Part shown: piece by piece, positions 60,431 through 64,000 of the stretch
Numbering within the stretch: the stretch's first letter is position 1
Layout: every line of letters starts with the position of its first letter
Assembly (NCBI RefSeq): GCF_905397275.1
Contig: NZ_CAJPUY010000024.1
Coordinates: forward strand, 46,511-110,510
Direction: 5' to 3'
Source of the DNA: Cupriavidus yeoncheonensis
Lineage (GTDB): Bacteria > Pseudomonadota > Gammaproteobacteria > Burkholderiales > Burkholderiaceae
Length of the DNA: 64,000 bases
Position numbers and translations under genes: made by a program
The notes under the pieces: generated by a model
Databases searched by the model: none
What the model was told of the DNA's origin: nothing
The model's input: the letters and a program-made list of their open reading frames with translations, nothing else

Positions 60431-60818
60431 GGGCATTTCGGCGCGGCATCTACACCGAAGATGGATGGCGCATTTTGCTGCTGGATTCAACTTCGCCACT
60501 AGTTCTGACCTGAGCGGGAAGCAACCGCTTCCCGCGTTGTGGTGATTTGCCGCAGACATCCAGCACCAATTGCACGTTGGAAATCACATGAGTTGACGGT
60601 AGTGCGGCATGGAGCACCTCAATTTCAAATGACGTCAGTTTGCATCTCAGCCGGCTCCATCTAGTTCGCACCGACATAAACATGTAATACCGAGCTAGAC
60701 GTTGTCTGCCTAGGATCAAGTCAACTTTTCAGTCGGGACCGAATAGCCGCGGCCATGAACTGGAGGCCATCCGGGTCCTCTTCGGTCAGTTCCGAGCTCG
60801 TCTTTGCCAAACTCAACC
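60431..60818. other. Intergenic region without a supported gene
   Basis: 388 bases between the phosphotransferase and the truncated oxidase. AT content is a little higher around 60560-60720, which could reflect a promoter or old rearrangement. No gene or RNA seen. Confidence 0.45.
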
Positions 60819-62176
60819 ATGAAGAAGCTCCTTTCTGTGGACCCGGCAAGAATTGGCCGACCACCTGGCCAAGCATCGCCCGACGCTGTACCACAGGAGT
60901 TCTGCGATGGAACACCTGGCCCGCTAAGGCACGCACTAGAACAACTTCTTGGACCGGAGCGCGTGCTGCATCGACTGGTTGACCTTGTTCGGTACGCATC
61001 AGATGCGAGCCCATATCGGTTGATACCTCACGTTGTGGTCGTCCCACATAATGAAGACGAGGTGGCGAAAATCCTTCGATTTTGTGGAGAAACAGGTTGG
61101 CACGCCACCTTTCGCGCTGCTGGAACAAGTCTGAACGGGCAAGCGCAATCCGATGGCATTCTCATCGACGTACGCAAGTACTTTAGCGGCATCAAGGATA
61201 TTGGAGATGGCGGTGTCACGCTTAAAGCCGGCACAGGAACCATCCTTTTCCATGCAAATGCCCATCTGACACCGTACTACCGCAAGCTTGGACCGGACCC
61301 AGCAAGTTCGGCGGCGTGCACACTCGCCGGGGTAGTGGCAAACAATTCTGGAGGCATGCGCTGCACGGTATTTCAGAATGCCTACAGCACGGTCAACGCG
61401 CTAACGTTCGTACTTGCATCCGGGACGAAAATCGACACATCGGATAAGGACGCTGAGCGAGATTTCCAGACAAGCGAACCGGCGCTTGCAGAAGGACTCA
61501 TAGCGCTGCGGAAGGAGATTCTTGCTGACGAGAAGCTTGTCGAACGAATCCGTCATAAATATTCCATCAGAAACACGCACGGTGATCGGCTTGACGCCTT
61601 TCTGGATGGCAAGACTCCTCTTGAAATATTCCGTCGCCTTCTGGTGGGATCGGAGGGAACGCTCGGGTTCATCTCGGACGTGACATTTAATACCATCGAG
61701 GTTCCCGCTGTCACTAGCGTCGCATGGATTGCCGTTCCCTCAATTAACGATGCAATCTCGCTTGTCCCGGATCTGGTTGCGATTGGGGCGGGAGCAGTAG
61801 AACTAATGATTGCACCGGCCTTGCGTGCTGCAGGTGAAGCATTTCATGGCACACCGGAATACTGGAAGACGCTGGACCTACAGGCTGCAGCATTGCTGGT
61901 CGAGGTAGGCGCCAGCGACGATGAGAGCTTAACGGAAAAGCAGGCTCGCATTATGCACCTGACTGACCGGGTGACCCTGCTTGGCGATCTAATTCTTACG
62001 AGCCACGCGGAAGCAATAGAACTTGCCTGGCAAGTTCGGGAAGGTCTTTTGGGTCTGATTGGAAAACATCGTCCGCTGGGTTCATTGCTGATAACGGAAG
62101 ATGTATGTTTCCCACCCCGGCTTCTGGCAAGTGCAGCGCGTGATTTGCAGGATCTCTTGCAGAAACACGGATACTT
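60819..62176 (+). pseudogene. Truncated FAD-binding D-lactate dehydrogenase/glycolate oxidase-type gene
   Basis: About 450 residues of a FAD-linked oxidase (FAD_binding_4): VVVPHNEDEVAKILRFC, FRAAGTSLNGQAQSDGILID, GPDPASSAACTLAGVVANNSGGM and LLVGSEGTLGFISDV (shown in parts), reaching EDVCFPPRLLASAARDLQDLL. Whole proteins of this type continue to ~940 residues with a C-terminal Fe-S/CCG domain. Here homology stops near 62176 and the frame runs on to 62324 through reversed response-regulator DNA, giving a chimeric tail. So the gene is broken by rearrangement. Confidence 0.8.
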
Positions 62177-62353
62177 CATATCGAGAATTAGGCATGCAAC
62201 AAGGTCTTCTCGTTGCGCCCTGAGAAACTCCCGCCCCGAAGCAAATGCGACAACACGCTTCCCGTTTGCGCGAAGCAAAGCGGAAAGTGAGTTCCGCACT
62301 CTCGCGTCGTCGTCAACGACGTAGACGACTTCATCCGAGGACTCCATGGTCAT
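62177..62353 (-). pseudogene. Response regulator N-terminal fragment
   Basis: Minus-strand start of a FixJ/LuxR-type response regulator: MTMESSDEVVYVVDDDARVR, then LSALLRANGKRVVAFASGREFL and LVACLILDM, ending at the phosphoacceptor Asp. After that the frame runs into the reversed oxidase gene. About 59 residues remain of an expected ~200 or more. Confidence 0.7.
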
Positions 62354-62374
62354 TCCTTGATTCACGCGCACATA

Positions 62375-63075
62375 GGCTACTTTCAGGAGACTCACCCGCA
62401 GGCGCTCTTCAAGGAATGCAGTCACTTCGTCGAGCTGGTATCGAATGCCAGTCAATTCCCTCGATTGCTTGAGCGGGCGATGCGAACGGCGATAGAGCAG
62501 CGCGGTGTTTCGGTGCTTGTCCTGCCGGGTGATATCGCCTTGAGTGAGGGGCCGAATGCTCTGCCCTCGTGGGCCGAGTCATCTCGCCCCTCAATCGTGC
62601 CGGCACAAGCGGACCTCGACCGCATGGCGGAGGTGCTCAATGGCTGCAAAGCCGTAACGCTATTGTGTGGAAGCGGTACCGCCGGTGCCCACGACGAGGT
62701 CGTCGCACTGGCTGACATATTAGGTGCCCCGGTGGTTCATGCGCTGCGTGGCAAGCCATTCGTCGAATGGGACAATCCCTTTGACGTTGGAATGACCGGT
62801 TTGATCGGATTCAGCTCGGGATACCATGCCATGGCATCGTGCGATACGCTATTGATGCTCGGCACGGATTTTCCTTATCGCCCCTTCTATCCGGAGAATG
62901 CCAAGATACTGCAGATTGACTGGAGAGGTGAACAGCTTGGACGTCGCGCGCCGTTGACGCTGGGACTGGTTGGCACGGTGAAGGAAACCATCCAGGCGCT
63001 GCTGCCGAGTTTGAGGCGCAAGGACGACCGGAATTTCCTGGAGCGAGCACGCGCACACTATGTGTCGGCCCTCCA
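62375..63075 (+). pseudogene. poxB: poxB (pyruvate dehydrogenase, quinone) internal fragment
   Basis: About 230 residues of the middle of PoxB: IGYFQETHPQALFKECSHFV, AMRTAIEQRGVSVLVLPGD, then the central domain CGSGTAGAHDEVVALADILG and GLIGFSSGYHAMASCDTLLM to RNFLERARAHYVS (parts quoted). The N-terminal TPP-binding domain (about 115 residues) and the whole C-terminal TPP domain are missing. Upstream it abuts the response-regulator fragment, downstream the IS3-family element. The frame from ATG 62357 is open to 63130 but cannot give an active enzyme. Confidence 0.8.
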
Positions 63076-63140
63076 TGTCAGGATAGTTGTCGCCTCGCCG
63101 CCTTTCGATGAAGGACAATGGGGGCGGTAACGGTTGGAAG

Positions 63141-63641
63141 ATGAAACCTTATCCGGCGGAATACAAAGAATGGGTGGTCGAGCAGATGAAGCCGCCCTTG
63201 AACCGGTCGGTGGCGGAGTTGGCCAGGGAGACAGGCATCACAACGGTGTGTCTGCGCAACTGGCGCAACGCGGCCCGAGAGCAAGGAAAGGTTGTGCCAG
63301 GCAACGGCAAACAAAGTGATAAGTGGTCCAGTGCGGACAAGTTCCGAGTGGTGCTGGAGACGGCGCCCCTGAGTGAGGCGGAGCTGTCCGAATACTGCCG
63401 CAGGAAGGGTATTCAGCCGGAACAGATCCGGGCGTGGCGGGCCGCGTGCGAGCAGGCCAATGCCAAGACACCAGACAAGCCTGACCTGGCGCAGCGCCGC
63501 GAGGAACAGGCGGCACAGAAGCGGATCCGGGATCTTGAGCGCGAACTCAAGCGCAAGGATGCGGCGCTGGCTGAGACAGCAGCGCTGCTGGTGCTGAGAA
63601 AAAAAGCCGAGGCGATCTGGGGAAGGGACGAGGAAGACTGA
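63141..63641 (+). CDS. IS3-family transposase OrfA
   Basis: A 166-aa OrfA: N-terminal helix-turn-helix (PAEYKEWVVEQMKPPLN, VAELARETGITTVCLRNWR), a second HTH-like part (FRVVLETAPLSEAELSEYCRRKG), and a C-terminal coiled coil (KRIRDLERELKRKDAALAETAAL, shown in parts) typical of IS3 OrfA dimerisation. A run of seven A at 63599-63605 lets ribosomes slip -1 into orfB to make the full OrfAB transposase. Confidence 0.88.
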   Translation: MKPYPAEYKEWVVEQMKPPLNRSVAELARETGITTVCLRNWRNAAREQGKVVPGNGKQSDKWSSADKFRVVLETAPLSEAELSEYCRRKGIQPEQIRAWRAACEQANAKTPDKPDLAQRREEQAAQKRIRDLERELKRKDAALAETAALLVLRKKAEAIWGRDEED

Positions 63642-64000
63642 TCAACGTCTCGGATCGCCGCGATGCCATTGCGTTGATCGATGAAGCGGTAAAGAGCGAT
63701 GCACGCCAGTCCAGGGCCTGCGAGGAACTGGACTTGAGTGAGCGCACCTTGCAGCGCTGGCGCCATGCGCCAGAGGATGGCCGCCCGGGCGCGCAGCGCC
63801 CGGTGCCGGCGAACAAGCTCAGCGAGGCAGAGCGGCAGGCCGTGCTGGCAGCGGCCAACCAGCCTGGCTACGAGAGCCTGACGCCGCACCAGATTGTGCC
63901 GAAGTTGGCCGACGAGGGCCGCTACCTGGCGTCGGAATCGACGTTCTACCGTGTGCTTCGGGCTGCAGGGCAGAGCCGGCGACGTGGACGCAGCCACAAT
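63638..64000 (+). CDS. IS3-family transposase OrfB, N-terminal part
   Basis: Frame open to the window end (121 codons). It begins with LINVSDRRDAIALIDEAV, LDLSERTLQRWRHAP and the HTH_21-like region LTPHQIVPKLADEGRYLASESTFYRVL (quoted in parts), which precede the DDE integrase core in IS3 OrfB proteins. Overlaps OrfA in the -1 frame, as expected for programmed frameshifting. Confidence 0.85.
   Translation, partial: MINVSDRRDAIALIDEAVKSDARQSRACEELDLSERTLQRWRHAPEDGRPGAQRPVPANKLSEAERQAVLAAANQPGYESLTPHQIVPKLADEGRYLASESTFYRVLRAAGQSRRRGRSHN

Larger units (their letters stand above)
63076..64000 (+). mobile_element. IS3-family insertion sequence, left part (continues past window)
   Basis: PoxB homology ends around 63070, and a TG-starting sequence at 63076 is the likely left end, as IS3 ends begin with TG. 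Two frames orfA and orfB follow with a -1 frameshift window. The right end is outside the window, so the target duplication cannot be checked. The exact left boundary is an estimate. Confidence 0.7.

Noticed and set aside
1..64000. tRNA, rRNA or CRISPR arrays
   Set aside because: Looked for cloverleaf-like stretches with a GTTCGA-type T-loop, and for regularly spaced direct repeats; none seen by eye.

Overview
The window is GC-rich DNA with the gene content of a Burkholderiales bacterium, most like Cupriavidus/Ralstonia. The pointers are several 16-strand-type porins, a DUF4148 lipoprotein, an HU protein with a histone-H1-like tail, AAHS-type aromatic-acid transport, and many LysR, TetR, MarR, LacI and MocR regulators beside small catabolic operons. 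I see no tRNA, rRNA, CRISPR or replication origin. It reads as accessory or secondary-replicon catabolic DNA rather than core chromosome.

Layout. 1-5420: end of an MFS transporter, a nitrilase-family amidase, an RraA-like protein and a porin, then a MocR regulator divergent from a DJ-1/PfpI protein. 5482-10888: a crotonase, a MarR regulator and an Ohr peroxidase tied together by four TTCGNNTGCGAA palindromes, then two exported alpha/beta hydrolases and a TetR regulator. 10913-13291: an IS701-family and an IS5-family element lie back to back and split what was probably the TetR/thiolase divergent promoter. 13407-16808: two thiolases and a ketopantoate reductase-like gene. 16866-22147: CYTH-CHAD protein, flavoprotein disulfide reductase, ABM monooxygenase and porin. 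22752-31623: one tight operon for import and CoA-dependent catabolism of an unknown acid (ABC importer, FAD oxidoreductase, class III CoA-transferase, enoyl-CoA hydratase, 7Fe ferredoxin, LysR, aldehyde dehydrogenase). 31799-38040: AI-2E-type permease, then LysR with old yellow enzyme, SDR and epimerase.

38307-56016 is the most interesting part. Eleven copies of a LacI-type palindrome (consensus TGCAAWCGWTTGYA) lie in front of an aldehyde dehydrogenase/amidohydrolase pair, an AAHS transporter, a porin, an intradiol ring-cleavage dioxygenase, a signal-less binding-protein-fold protein, and an SDR/BKACE/quinone reductase/RidA operon. A LacI regulator sits at the end and may regulate itself. I infer one regulon for a complete outer-membrane-to-central-metabolism pathway for an unidentified, possibly nitrogen-bearing aromatic compound.

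56334-60430 returns to ordinary genes: a secreted M20 peptidase, the HU/H1-like protein, a DUF4148 lipoprotein and a phosphotransferase. 60819-64000 is a rearranged end in which pieces of a D-lactate dehydrogenase-type oxidase, a response regulator and poxB are joined to one another and to an IS3-family element that runs off the window.
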